A DNA stretch of 64,000 nt. It comes from Alsobacter metallidurans (lineage in GTDB: Bacteria; Pseudomonadota; Alphaproteobacteria; Rhizobiales; Beijerinckiaceae). The notes below the pieces were generated by a model. The model was not told the DNA's origin and did no database searches. It saw nothing but the letters and a program-made list of their open reading frames with translations. A program made the translations under genes and the position numbers. Shown piece by piece: positions 43,978 through 53,832 of the stretch; positions within the stretch are counted from its first letter, which is position 1; each line of letters begins with the position of its first letter. The stretch spans positions 1 to 64,000 of the forward strand of contig NZ_BMES01000001.1 in the NCBI RefSeq assembly GCF_014636935.1, written 5' to 3'.

Positions 43978-46900
43978 GCGAGATCCTGCGCGTCCCGGAC
44001 ACGACCCGCACCGCCCAGCTGGAAGCCTCCGACCCGAGGGCGTCCGCCTGGGTCTCCGCCAACGCGGGGTCTGGCAAGACCTATGTGCTGTCGCAACGCA
44101 TCATCCGGCTGCTGCTGGAAGACGTGAAGCCCGGCAAGATCCTGGCGCTTACCTTCACCAAGGCGGCGGCCGCCAACATGGCGAACCGCGTCTTCTCGAT
44201 CCTGGCTCAATGGGTGACGCTGGACGACGCGACCCTGTCTGCCGAGATCGAGCGCCTGGACGGCAAGGCCCCGCCCGCCAGCCGCCTCGCGCTGGCGCGG
44301 CGCCTCTTCGCCCGCGCGGTGGAGACCCCGGGCGGCCTCAAGATCCAAACCATCCACGCCTTCTGCGAGCGCGTGCTGCATCTCTTCCCGTTCGAGGCCA
44401 ACGTCGCAGCCCGCTTCGAGGTGCTGGACGACGCTTCGGCCGCGGACCTGATGGCGCAGGCGCGCGCGCACGTGCTCACGCACGCGTTGGGCGAGAGCGA
44501 CGCGGACCTGTCGCGCGCGCTTTCGCTCGTCAACGAGGTCGCGGGCGAGGACGGATTCGTGAGCCTGATGGGGCACGCGCTCGCCCTGGGGCCCCTGCTG
44601 GCGCGCTACGGGCGCGGACCGGCAGGTATCGCAAAGCTGGCCGAGCAAATTGGCGAAGCGCTCGGGCTCGCGCCCGGCGAAACGCTGGAGAGCGTCGAGA
44701 GCCGCATCCTGGCCGAGGGTTTCGGGCCCGCCGAATGGCCGATGCTGTGCGAGCGCTTTCTGGCCGACGGCAAGGCCACGGAGGCGAAGCACGCGCAGGC
44801 GCTCGCCCGCGCGGCCGAGGCGCATGGGCTCGAGCGGCTGGAAGCCTACCTCTCGGTGTTCCTCACCAACGAGCACAAGCCCCGGGCTGATACGAGCTTC
44901 ATCACCAAGGGCTTTTGCGCCGCCAACCCGAACTTGGCCGATCGCCTCAAGGCGGAGCGGTCCCGCGTTCACGACTTGCTGGACCGGCGCAAAGCCGTGG
45001 AGGCGACGGAGCGCACAAAGGCGTTGCTGACCCTCGCGGATGGGGTGATCGGGCATTATGCCCGCCAGAAGAGCCTGCGCGGGGCGCTGGACTTCAATGA
45101 CCTCATCGGCAAGACGCTGGCGCTGTTTGAGCGCAGCGACGCCGCCTGGGTGCTCTACAAGCTCGACCAGGGCATCGACCACGTGCTGGTCGACGAGGCG
45201 CAGGACACCAGCGATCCGCAATGGCGAATCCTGCGGGCCCTTACGGACGACTTCATCGCCGGCGCGCAGGCGAGCGACCGCATCCGGACGTTGTTCGCGG
45301 TGGGCGATCCCAAGCAATCCATCTTCTCGTTCCAGGGCGCGTCGCCCGAAGCCTTCGAGCGGTCTCGCCGCCATTTCGCATCCCGGATCCTCGCTCTGGA
45401 GAGCGAAGACCCTGAACGCTGGGCTTGGCGCGAGCGGCCGCTCACCCTGTCGTTCCGCTCCGCGCCCGACTTGTTGCGCTCGGTGGACGCCGTCTTCGCG
45501 CACGCCGCCCACTACGAAGGCCTGAACCGCGGCGACCCGGTCGCCACCGTGCACGAGAGCGCCCGCGCGGAAGCGCCCGGCCTCGTCGAGATTTGGGACG
45601 TCGAGACGCCGGTGGTGACGGCCGACCCGGACGCGTGGTCGAAGCCCTTGGACGAAGCCGACGAGAAAGCGCCCAGCGTGCGGCTCGCAAGGCGTATTGC
45701 CGGGTTGATCCGCCGTTGGCGCACGGTCGGGGACGAGAGCGGCCGCCGCATCCCGGCAGGCGATATCCTCATTCTGGTCCGCAGCCGCAACGCATTTTTC
45801 GAAGCCATGATCCGCGCCCTCAAGGACGCGGACGTGCCGGTGGCGGGCGCCGACCGCTTGGCCCTGACGAGCCATATCGGCGTCATGGACCTGCTGGCGC
45901 TCGGGCGGGCCTGCCTGACGCCGCGGGACGACCTGACGCTCGCGAGCGTGCTGAAATCGCCGCTGATCGGGCTCTCGGAGGATGATCTCTACGCGCTGGC
46001 GGCGGACCGGCCGGGCAGCCTGTCGCGAGCCCTCGCGGAGGCTGAAGAACCGGTATTCGTCGCCGCGCAGACCCGCATGGCGCGCTGGAACGCCCTTGCG
46101 GCGTCGAGCGGGCCGTTCGGCTTCTACGCTTCCGTGCTTGGGCCGGATGGCGGGCGCAAGGCGATGCTGTCGCGCCTGGGGCCGGAGGCCGGCGACGCCG
46201 TGGACGAGTTCCTGCGGCTCGCCCTGGAGCATGAGCAGCGCGCGACGCCGTCGCTGGCGCTCTTCCTGCACGCGATGGAAAGCGCCGACATCACGGTGAA
46301 GCGCGACATGGAGGGCGGCCGCGACGAGGTCCGGGTCATGACCGTGCACGGGGCCAAGGGCCTGGAGGCGCCGATCGTCTTCATGGCGGACACCTGCTCG
46401 GAGCCGCATGGCCGGCACGATTCGCCCATCTTCGGCGTGCCCTACGCGGATGGCCCCGACGGAGCTTTGCTGCCGGTGTGGTCGCCCAAGTCGGCCTGCG
46501 ACACGGCCGTGATCCGCCGAGCCCGCGAGGCGCTGCGCGAAGCCGCGCGGGACGAGTACCACCGCCTGCTCTACGTGGCGATGACCCGCGCCCGCGACCG
46601 ACTCTATGTCTGCGGCTTCGAGGGGGCTCGCAAGCGAGGCGACGCCTGCTGGTACGAGATGATCCGCACCACGCTCGCGCCCTTCATGGAGGAGCACCCC
46701 GCCGGGGAGGGCGACGCCGTGGTGCTCCGCCGGCAGAGCCGGCCCTGGCCGGTCGTGGCCGCCTCTACGGGCATGCCGGCGCCCGTCGCCGCCGTCGCGC
46801 CCCCATGGCTTTCCGCCAAGGCGCCTGCCGAAGCGTCGCGCCGCCCGCCCTTGCGCCCCTCCAGCGCCATCGACGCCGCCGACGGCGAGCCGGCGCGGGT

Positions 46901-47435
46901 CGGAGCCGGCCGCGACCGTGACGGCCGCACCGTTGGCCGCCTCGTGCACGCCCTCCTGGAAGCGCTGCCCGGCTGCCCGGCCGCTCTGCGTCCTTCGGCG
47001 GCGCAGCGGCTCGTCGACTCCCGAGGCGCGGGCCTTCCGGCCGAACGCCGCGCCGGGCTCGTCGCCGAGGTGCTGGCCATCCTGGACTCGCCCGCGCTGG
47101 CGCCGTTGTTTGGCCCCCACAGCCGCGCCGAGGCGCCGGTCGCCGGCACGCTGCGCCTCGGCGGCGCCTCTCACCCGGTGTCCGGCCAGATCGACCGCCT
47201 CGCGGTGCTGCCCGACGGCGTGCTGGTGGCCGACTACAAGACCGGCGCGCCCGCTCCGGGCGAATCGGTCCCCGAGCCCTACCTCGCGCAGCTCGCCGTT
47301 TACCGGGCGCTGCTGGCCCAGATCTACCCCGACAGGCCGGTCCGCTGCCTGCTGGTCTGGACCTCCGGTCCGAAAGTGGTGGAGATTCCCTCTCCGGAGC
47401 TCGACGCGGCGCTTGCGCGGATCAAGCCTGCGTGA
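43974..47435 (+). CDS. addA: AddA, UvrD-type helicase and nuclease subunit
   Basis: 1153 residues from GTG 43974. SF1A helicase motifs: Walker A SANAGSGKTYVL (K35), LTFTKAAAANMANRV, DHVLVDEAQDTSDPQW (motif II), GDPKQSIFSFQGA (motif III), LTLSFRSAPDLL, VMTVHGAKGLEAPIVF (motif V) and LLYVAMTRARDRLYVCGFE (motif VI). The C-terminal nuclease ends with VLVADYKTGAPAPGE. It performs ATP-driven unwinding and cuts one DNA strand in the AddAB complex. Confidence 0.96.
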   Translation: MSEILRVPDTTRTAQLEASDPRASAWVSANAGSGKTYVLSQRIIRLLLEDVKPGKILALTFTKAAAANMANRVFSILAQWVTLDDATLSAEIERLDGKAPPASRLALARRLFARAVETPGGLKIQTIHAFCERVLHLFPFEANVAARFEVLDDASAADLMAQARAHVLTHALGESDADLSRALSLVNEVAGEDGFVSLMGHALALGPLLARYGRGPAGIAKLAEQIGEALGLAPGETLESVESRILAEGFGPAEWPMLCERFLADGKATEAKHAQALARAAEAHGLERLEAYLSVFLTNEHKPRADTSFITKGFCAANPNLADRLKAERSRVHDLLDRRKAVEATERTKALLTLADGVIGHYARQKSLRGALDFNDLIGKTLALFERSDAAWVLYKLDQGIDHVLVDEAQDTSDPQWRILRALTDDFIAGAQASDRIRTLFAVGDPKQSIFSFQGASPEAFERSRRHFASRILALESEDPERWAWRERPLTLSFRSAPDLLRSVDAVFAHAAHYEGLNRGDPVATVHESARAEAPGLVEIWDVETPVVTADPDAWSKPLDEADEKAPSVRLARRIAGLIRRWRTVGDESGRRIPAGDILILVRSRNAFFEAMIRALKDADVPVAGADRLALTSHIGVMDLLALGRACLTPRDDLTLASVLKSPLIGLSEDDLYALAADRPGSLSRALAEAEEPVFVAAQTRMARWNALAASSGPFGFYASVLGPDGGRKAMLSRLGPEAGDAVDEFLRLALEHEQRATPSLALFLHAMESADITVKRDMEGGRDEVRVMTVHGAKGLEAPIVFMADTCSEPHGRHDSPIFGVPYADGPDGALLPVWSPKSACDTAVIRRAREALREAARDEYHRLLYVAMTRARDRLYVCGFEGARKRGDACWYEMIRTTLAPFMEEHPAGEGDAVVLRRQSRPWPVVAASTGMPAPVAAVAPPWLSAKAPAEASRRPPLRPSSAIDAADGEPARVGAGRDRDGRTVGRLVHALLEALPGCPAALRPSAAQRLVDSRGAGLPAERRAGLVAEVLAILDSPALAPLFGPHSRAEAPVAGTLRLGGASHPVSGQIDRLAVLPDGVLVADYKTGAPAPGESVPEPYLAQLAVYRALLAQIYPDRPVRCLLVWTSGPKVVEIPSPELDAALARIKPA

Positions 47436-47525
47436 CGGCGCCTTGACGCTCCGCCGGCCCATCCATAGCTTCCCCTCAACCAAGGCGGCGGGTGCGCCGC
47501 TCCCCTCTTCGCCCGCGAGGCTCCC

Positions 47526-47843
47526 ATGACCGAGAAAGTCACCGACAGCTCCTTCGCCACCGACGTCCTGCAGGCGTCCACGCCCGTGGTGGTGGATTTC
47601 TGGGCCGAGTGGTGCGGCCCCTGCCGCATGATCGCGCCGGCCCTGGAGGAGATCTCCAAGGAGATGGGCGATCAGGTGAAGATCGTGAAGCTCAACGTCG
47701 ACGAGAACCCTCAGGTGGCGGGGCAGTTCGGCATCCGGTCGATCCCCACGCTGCTTCTGTTCAAGGACGGCAAGATCGCGTCCCAGAAGGTCGGCGCCGA
47801 CTCCAAAGGCGGCCTGTCGAAGTGGATCCAGTCCGCGATCTGA
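47526..47843 (+). CDS. trxA: Thioredoxin 1
   Basis: 105 residues. Active site WCGPC (Cys30, Cys33) in [17 protein letters not shown], cis-Pro in [14 protein letters not shown]. Cytoplasmic disulfide reductase. Last gene of the ahcY-to-trxA run; followed by a very strong terminator. Confidence 0.97.
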   Translation: MTEKVTDSSFATDVLQASTPVVVDFWAEWCGPCRMIAPALEEISKEMGDQVKIVKLNVDENPQVAGQFGIRSIPTLLLFKDGKIASQKVGADSKGGLSKWIQSAI

Positions 47844-47865
47844 CCATCGTTCATCGCAACAGCGA

Positions 47866-47900
47866 AAAGCCCCGGAGCAGTGCTCCGGGGCTTTGTTTTT
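47866..47900 (+). terminator. Strong terminator of trxA, probably bidirectional
   Basis: A perfect 14-bp stem (aaagccccggagca / tgctccggggcttt, 47866-47894) with a one-base loop centre, followed by gttttt. On the minus strand the stem is followed by cg after a tttt run, so it may also end the convergent MCP transcript, whose stop is 20 bp away. Confidence 0.92.
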
Positions 47901-47919
47901 GGGCGCGACGCCAAACCGT

Positions 47920-49959
47920 CTAGAACTCGTCCCAGCCTCCGTTGGCGGCCTTGCGGGCCGCTGGAACGACCTGCGTGCGGGCCGGCGCCTTCGCGGCCTT
48001 CGACTTGAAAGCCTCGGCCGCCAGCTCGCGCAGGCGGGCCGGCTCGGTCCCGGCCGGACGAGCCGCATGCCCGGCCGATCCTGCGCGCGTGCGGAACGTC
48101 GCCACGATCTCGTTCAGACGCTCGATCTGCGACGACAGCGACGACGCCGAGGCGGCGCTCTCCTCAGCCAGCGCGGCGTTCTGCTGGGTCATCTGGTCCA
48201 TCTGGGCGACCGCCTGGCTCATCTCGTCGATGCCGTTGGCCTGCTCGGCCGAGGCCGTCGAGATTTCGCCTACCGTGCTGGCGACGCGCTGCGACGCGCC
48301 CACGATCTTGTCCAGCACCTCGCCGGCCGAACGCACCAGCTTGACGCCCTGCGCGACCTCCTGGGTCGAGGAGTTGATCAACCCGGTGATGTCCTTGGCG
48401 GCCTCGCTGGAGCGTTGCGCCAGCGTCCGGACCTCCGACGCCACCACGGCGAAGCCCTTGCCGGCCTCGCCGGCGCGCGCGGCTTCCACGGCGGCGTTCA
48501 GCGCCAGCAGGTTCGTCTGGAACGCGATGTCGTCGATCACGCTGGTGATGTCGGTGATCTTCTGCGACGCGAGCTCGATCCGCGCCATCGCGTCCACCGC
48601 CTGGGAAACGATCTTGCCGCCGTTCTCGGCCACCTTGGTGGCGTCCTCGGCCAGCTCCACGGCCTGACGGGAGGACATTGCGGACGCCTTCACGGAAGCG
48701 GCCAGTTGCTCGGTGGTGGCGGCGGTCTCCTCCAGGGACGCCGCCTGGTCCTCGGTGCGCCGCGACAGGTCGTCCGCGCCCGAGTTGATCTCCCGTGCGG
48801 CGCTGCCGACGTCCGTCGCGGTCACCTGGATGGTCGCCACCGTCTCGGAGAGGCGCTCGACGGTGTCGTTGATGGCCGACTTCAGGTCGGCGAACCGGCC
48901 GCGGTAAGCGGTCGCGACCGTCTGGGTGAGGTCGCCCTGCGCGATTCTGTCGAGCACGCTGGCGAACTCCGTTGTGGCGCTGTCCACCACGGCGTTGATC
49001 TCGTTGATGCCCTGCACGAGCTTGCGCATCTCGGGATCGGCGGTTTCGATCTCGAGCCGGGCCGAGAAGTCGCCGGCCGCCGCGGCCGCCACGACCTGGC
49101 CGACGTCATTCACCACCGCCACCATGGACTCGGCCCGCGCGGCCCGCTCCGCCGCGGCGGCCCGTTCCTGGGCCTCCAGCTCGCGCATGCGCAGGCCGTT
49201 GTCCTTGAACACCTGCAGGGCGGACGCCATCGCGCCGATCTCGTCGCGGCGCTCCAGGTAGGGCACCGCGACCGACAGGTCGCCCTGCGCGAGCTGCCCC
49301 ATCGCGTCGGTGGTGCGCCGCAGCGGCGCCGACAGCCGTCGCAACACGAACAGCAGCCCGCCCGCCAGCACGAGGAAGTTCAAGCCCGCGAACGCCATCA
49401 TGGTCCACCAGACCTGGCTGTAATTTGCGCGGCTGCTCGCGTGAGCGTCCTCGGCTCCCTTGTCGTTCGCGGACGCGATCACCTGGAGGTCGCCCTCCAT
49501 GGCTTCGAGGAGCTTGTCGATCTCATTGCGGACCTCGAGCGCCTTCTCCTTCTGGCCTTCCTTGGCCAGACCGAGATGGGTGCGGTTGAGGGCGAGGAAA
49601 CGCGCCCAGCGCTCCGCAAAGCTTGCATAAGCCTTCCGCTCAGCCTCGGTGCTGATCCCCGCCTCGTAGGCGCGACGGCTCTTTTCGACTTTGGCGAGAG
49701 AGTCTTCGACCTTGCGCTCCAGCGCCGGCTGCAGCTCCGCCTTGCTGTTCACATGGTTGGCCAGGTAAACGCGGCTGCGATACATGCCGATCGCGACGTC
49801 ATCCGAGTTGCTGATGCTCGGGAGCCACGTCCCGGCTATCTGCTCGATGTCGCCGGAGAGCGACGAGGCTCCCCGGATTGCAAGAAAGCTTCCCACGCAA
49901 GCGGTGAGGCCGATCACGGCGAAGAGGCCCAGCAGTGCCCCGCGAATCGATAAATGCAT
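47920..49959 (-). CDS. Methyl-accepting chemotaxis protein with CheR/CheB-tethering pentapeptide
   Basis: 679 residues. Membrane helix 1 about 7-29, a four-helix-bundle-type periplasmic domain to about 190, helix 2 about 192-212, HAMP ([20 protein letters not shown]), a second HAMP-like stretch, and a signalling domain whose tip is [20 protein letters not shown], a standard CheA/CheW contact. After a linker rich in Ala/Lys/Arg it ends GWDEF, the aromatic-acidic C-terminal pentapeptide that recruits CheR or CheB. Monocistronic and separated by 172 bp from the che operon upstream, so its main partner may be another array. Confidence 0.93.
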   Translation of the reverse strand: MHLSIRGALLGLFAVIGLTACVGSFLAIRGASSLSGDIEQIAGTWLPSISNSDDVAIGMYRSRVYLANHVNSKAELQPALERKVEDSLAKVEKSRRAYEAGISTEAERKAYASFAERWARFLALNRTHLGLAKEGQKEKALEVRNEIDKLLEAMEGDLQVIASANDKGAEDAHASSRANYSQVWWTMMAFAGLNFLVLAGGLLFVLRRLSAPLRRTTDAMGQLAQGDLSVAVPYLERRDEIGAMASALQVFKDNGLRMRELEAQERAAAAERAARAESMVAVVNDVGQVVAAAAAGDFSARLEIETADPEMRKLVQGINEINAVVDSATTEFASVLDRIAQGDLTQTVATAYRGRFADLKSAINDTVERLSETVATIQVTATDVGSAAREINSGADDLSRRTEDQAASLEETAATTEQLAASVKASAMSSRQAVELAEDATKVAENGGKIVSQAVDAMARIELASQKITDITSVIDDIAFQTNLLALNAAVEAARAGEAGKGFAVVASEVRTLAQRSSEAAKDITGLINSSTQEVAQGVKLVRSAGEVLDKIVGASQRVASTVGEISTASAEQANGIDEMSQAVAQMDQMTQQNAALAEESAASASSLSSQIERLNEIVATFRTRAGSAGHAARPAGTEPARLRELAAEAFKSKAAKAPARTQVVPAARKAANGGWDEF

Positions 49960-50131
49960 GGTTCGTCCAGGTTTGCGGCTGTTGCGCGGTACGCGCGCTT
50001 AGATGCAACCCTGAATAGCAAAGCGCCGGTTTAAATTTACTTTAAGCAGCTGGATCGGCCCACAAACGTCCAAGCCGCGCGTGACTAGTCCTTATGACCT
50101 AGCGGGCAACATAGTGCGTTACAAGATTTAA

Positions 50132-52096
50132 TTACTTCAAAAGACGAGATACAACTTTACCTAGATCATCGATCTGGAACGGCTTGTGAATGACGGTCGC
50201 CTGTGTATCCGCGCCCGAGAAGTCCGCATAGCCGGTGATCAGCAACACCGGAACAGCGGGGTGACGTTGCTTGATGGCGGCGGCCAGCTCCAGCCCGTTC
50301 ATCTCCGGCATGGCCACGTCGGCGATCACGAGGTTCGGCTTGGAGCTGCGCTCCAGCACATCGAGCGCCTCGGCGGCTGAACGAGCTTCCTCGACCGCGT
50401 AGCCGAGTTCCTGCAGCGACTGGGCTGTGACGGACCGGACGTCGCGGTCGTCATCCACGAGCAGAATGCGCGCCCCAGCGCGGCCCGCCGACGCCACGTT
50501 GACCTCGGCGGCCGCGCTTGCCAGCGCGGGATCCTGACTCCGCGGCAGGTAGAGCTTCATCGCAGTCCCGCAGCCGGGCGCGGTTTCGACGTCCACCGCC
50601 CCTCCGGATTGCTGGACCAGCCCATACACCATCGAAAGTCCGAGGCCGGTGCCTTTGCCGACCTCCTTGGTGGTGAAGAACGGCTCGAAGATGCGCGCCA
50701 CGACGTCGGGGGGAATGCCCGAGCCAGTGTCGCGCACGGTGAGCAGCGCATAATCGCCCGGCGCGAGATTCAGCGTGTTTGGATCGCTCACCGAGACGTT
50801 CTCGGTGGTCAGCGTCAGCGCGCCGCCTTCCGGCATGGCGTCGCGGGCGTTGATGCACAGGTTCAGGATGGCGAGCTCCAGCTGGGCCGGGTCGATCAGC
50901 ACCGGCCACAGGTCGGGCGCGCAGCTTTTGCTGATCTGCACCATCCCGCCAAGCGTGCGGGACAGCAGCTCGTTCATCTCGGACAGAATGGCGTTCGGAT
51001 CCACCACGCGAGGCTCGAGCTCACGCTGCCGACTGAAGCTGAGCAACCTGTGCGTCAGGCTGGCGCCTCGGCGCGCCGCATAGGCGGCGTTCTCCAGCAG
51101 CCGTGTCACCCGGGGATTGTTCTCGATTCGGCGCGCCGCGAGGTCGATGCTGCCCAGCACCGCAGTGAGCAGGTTGTTGAAGTCGTGCGCCACGCCGCCT
51201 GCGAGCGTGCCTAGCGCCTGCATCTTCTCGGCCTGCCGGAGACGCGCGTCGAGGCGCCGCTGCTCGGTGATGTCCCGTTCGATGATGGCGAGCGATTCGA
51301 GCTGCCCGCCATGCCCGAACACGGGCGTGCGGGTCACCATGCGCCAGCGCGGTCCATCCTCGCCAGCCCATTCCTCCACAGTCTCGACGGGAGCGCCGGC
51401 CTCCACGGCCTCGCGCTCGCTGCGCGCGATGGCGGCGGCGCGTTCGGGCAGGACGAAATCGCCCTCTTCGCGCCCGAGGCACGCGACGACGTCCGCGCCC
51501 AGCAGGGCGGCCTTGCGCGCATTCATGCGAATGAAGCGCCCGCCGGCGTCCTTGAACGCGATCGCGTCCGCAACATTGTCCAGCAGGCCGCTGAACAGGG
51601 CGCGCTCGGATTGCAACTCCATCTTGAGCCGCCGGCGGTCCAGCGCCGACGCAACCATGCCGCGCAGCGCGTTTGCGTCCCAGGGCTTTGGCGCATAGCC
51701 GGTGATGCCGCCCTCGTTCAAAGCTCCGACCACGGCCGGGAGATCGGCGTAGCCGGTCAGCAGAATAGCCTCGGCGTCCGAGAACTTGCGCGCTTCGGAC
51801 AGGAACACGTGTCCCATCATGCCGGGCATTCGCTCGTCCGAGACGATCACCATCACGTCCGGCCGGTCCCGCAGGATCGCGAGAGCGTCCGCGGGCGCAG
51901 GGGCGGTCAGGACGTCATAGTCGTCGCCAAACAAGTCCTCGAGCGCGATCAGGATGTCTGGCTCGTCGTCCACCACCAGAATGGGGCCGCGAGGGCCGCT
52001 TTTGCCCGCAAGCTGATGCAACTCGACCGGACCCTTGGCGAGGAGGTTCGCGCCCGGAGGACTGACGCTGGAGGAACTGCTGTGAGGGGAATTCAT
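50132..52096 (-). CDS. Soluble REC-PAS-histidine kinase-REC hybrid
   Basis: 654 residues, no membrane segment. Receiver 1 about 38-155 (ILVVDDEPDILIALED, VIVSDERMPGMMG, with LTGYADL and a KPW in place of KP-hydrophobic). PAS about 170-285 (ERALFSGLLDNVADAIAFKD, ITEQRRLDARLRQAEK). Kinase core: GTLAGGVAHDFNNLLTAVLG with catalytic His, NLCINARDAMPEGG, RDTGSGIPPDVVARIFEPFF, GTGLGLSMVYGL. Receiver 2 about 535-654 (ILLVDDDRDVRSVTAQ, VIADVAMPEMNG, KPF). Last gene of the eight-gene chemosensory operon; its ATG overlaps the stop of the preceding kinase (ATGA). It probably receives phosphate from CheA or the neighbouring kinase. There is no output domain, so it must signal onward through a partner. Confidence 0.9.
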   Translation of the reverse strand: MNSPHSSSSSVSPPGANLLAKGPVELHQLAGKSGPRGPILVVDDEPDILIALEDLFGDDYDVLTAPAPADALAILRDRPDVMVIVSDERMPGMMGHVFLSEARKFSDAEAILLTGYADLPAVVGALNEGGITGYAPKPWDANALRGMVASALDRRRLKMELQSERALFSGLLDNVADAIAFKDAGGRFIRMNARKAALLGADVVACLGREEGDFVLPERAAAIARSEREAVEAGAPVETVEEWAGEDGPRWRMVTRTPVFGHGGQLESLAIIERDITEQRRLDARLRQAEKMQALGTLAGGVAHDFNNLLTAVLGSIDLAARRIENNPRVTRLLENAAYAARRGASLTHRLLSFSRQRELEPRVVDPNAILSEMNELLSRTLGGMVQISKSCAPDLWPVLIDPAQLELAILNLCINARDAMPEGGALTLTTENVSVSDPNTLNLAPGDYALLTVRDTGSGIPPDVVARIFEPFFTTKEVGKGTGLGLSMVYGLVQQSGGAVDVETAPGCGTAMKLYLPRSQDPALASAAAEVNVASAGRAGARILLVDDDRDVRSVTAQSLQELGYAVEEARSAAEALDVLERSSKPNLVIADVAMPEMNGLELAAAIKQRHPAVPVLLITGYADFSGADTQATVIHKPFQIDDLGKVVSRLLK

Positions 52097-53832
52097 GGGC
52101 GGTTCCGCCTTGGGATCGTGATGGTGAACCGCGCCCCGCCGTCCGGTCCCGAGCCGACCGCGAGGGTTCCCTGGTGCGCCTGTACGACGCTGAACGCGAT
52201 CGCGAGGCCAAGGCCGGTGCCGGCCCCGACGGGCTTGGTGGTGAAAAACGGTTCGAAGATGCGCTCGCGCAGCGCGTCCGGCACGCCGGGCCCGCTGTCG
52301 GTGATTTCGATCGTGTAGGTTTCGGCGCTGCTGGCCGTGCGCACCATGATGCGCCCTTCGCCCCCCATCGCGTCTGCGGCGTTGCCGACGATGTTCATCA
52401 CCACTTGGTTCAGCAGCGCCGACGAGCAGAACAGCTCGCGGTCGCCCTCGTATTGCCGCACGACCTCGATGCCCGTCGAGAGCTTGTGCGACAGCAGCGC
52501 CAGCACTGTTTCGATGGAGGCCGGCACGTCCACGGTCTGGAACTCGCCCTCGTCCAGCCGTGAGAACTTGCGCAGGTTGAGCACGATCTCCTCGATGCGC
52601 TTCAGGCCGACCCGCATGGAGCCGACGCGCTGCATCGCCTTGCCGAGCGACTGGGCCCCGGGCGCATCCGGCCCCATGCCGTCGATCGCCTTGCCGAGCA
52701 GGCGCTCCACCGTGGACTGGTGCGCCAGGATAAACGCAAGCGGATTGTTGATCTCGTGCGCGATGCCGGCGACAAGCTCGCCCAACGACGCCATCTTGGC
52801 GGATTGAACAAGCTTGGCCTGCGCATCGCGCAACTGCACGTTTGCGGCTTCGAGCTCGGCGTTCGCGCGCGCCAGCGCTTCGGCCAGCGATGCGCGGGCT
52901 TCCGCGGCCAGCGCCTCCGCGCGCGCCCGCTGCAGGTCGGTTTGTTGCTCACGCCACTCGCGCTCGATCCGGCGGTTCTCGTCGCGCACCAGCTTGCGGC
53001 GCACGAGCGCCCGGATGCGCACGATCAGCACCTCCGGCTCCACGTCGAGCGGCACGACCTCGTCGGCGCCGGCCGCGAAGACCTCCGCCAGCCGGTCCCG
53101 CTCCGCATTCGGGGCGTGGTCGATCGCCACGATCGGGAAACTCGCGCCTTCACCCGAGCTGGCGTCCTCGACCCGCAGGGCGTCGAAGCTGCGGCACAGC
53201 GCCAGATCGCCGTCCGTGCCGTCGAGGAGCCCCAGGACGACGCCGTCGAATTCGATCCGCCGGAACAGCGTCGCCGGGCAGTCGGCAACCGCGGTGGTCT
53301 CCACCGCATAGCCCTCGGAGGTGAGAAGCTCCTCCAGGAAGCGCAGCCTCGCGCCGGTTGGATCCACGACGAGCAGCCGCGGACGGCGGTAGGAGCCCGC
53401 CTCGCCCGCCGCGCCGGTCCGCTCCGCCGCGCTCGGCGTCTGGGCGCTTTCGGAGCGTCGGAGCAGCGCCTTGATGCGCAGCCCCATGATGTCGCCCGGC
53501 GTCGACTTCGGCACGTACGCGTCCGCGCCGCTCTCGAGGCCCTTCTGCTCGATGCCGTGCTCGCTCGCCTCGGTGAGCATCAGCACCGGCACTGTCCGGG
53601 TGCGGACATTGAGCCTGATCTGGCGGGCCAACCCGTCGCCGTTCATGCCGGGCAGGTGGTAGTCGGCGATCACCAGATCGGGCAGGGGACCGTTCAGGCG
53701 TTCCAGCGCGTCCTCGGCGCTCGCCACCCAATCCACCCCATAGCCCTGGCCTTCCAGCGCGTGGCTGAACTGGAGCGCCTGGGTGCGCGAGTCCTCGACG
53801 AGGAGAATGCGGCTCTGCGGCTGGTCCGGCAT
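52093..53832 (-). CDS. Soluble REC–pseudoREC–histidine kinase
   Basis: 579 residues from ATG 53832. Receiver 1 (about 8-125) is complete: ILLVEDSRTQALQFSHALEG, VIADYHLPGMNG, MLTEAS and PKS. Receiver 2 (about 150-280) has lost key residues: LLVVDPTGARLRF replaces the acidic pair, and FDGVVLGLLDGTDG has Gly in place of the phospho-Asp. A coiled coil follows (about 285-345), then HisKA with AKMASLGELVAGIAHEINNP and an ATPase domain (NIVGNAADAMGG, ITDSGPGVPDALRERIFEPF, GTGLGLAIAF). Coupled by 4-bp overlaps to cheB before it and the REC-PAS-HK-REC gene after it. It occupies the place of WspR in Wsp clusters. Confidence 0.9.
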   Translation of the reverse strand: MPDQPQSRILLVEDSRTQALQFSHALEGQGYGVDWVASAEDALERLNGPLPDLVIADYHLPGMNGDGLARQIRLNVRTRTVPVLMLTEASEHGIEQKGLESGADAYVPKSTPGDIMGLRIKALLRRSESAQTPSAAERTGAAGEAGSYRRPRLLVVDPTGARLRFLEELLTSEGYAVETTAVADCPATLFRRIEFDGVVLGLLDGTDGDLALCRSFDALRVEDASSGEGASFPIVAIDHAPNAERDRLAEVFAAGADEVVPLDVEPEVLIVRIRALVRRKLVRDENRRIEREWREQQTDLQRARAEALAAEARASLAEALARANAELEAANVQLRDAQAKLVQSAKMASLGELVAGIAHEINNPLAFILAHQSTVERLLGKAIDGMGPDAPGAQSLGKAMQRVGSMRVGLKRIEEIVLNLRKFSRLDEGEFQTVDVPASIETVLALLSHKLSTGIEVVRQYEGDRELFCSSALLNQVVMNIVGNAADAMGGEGRIMVRTASSAETYTIEITDSGPGVPDALRERIFEPFFTTKPVGAGTGLGLAIAFSVVQAHQGTLAVGSGPDGGARFTITIPRRNRP

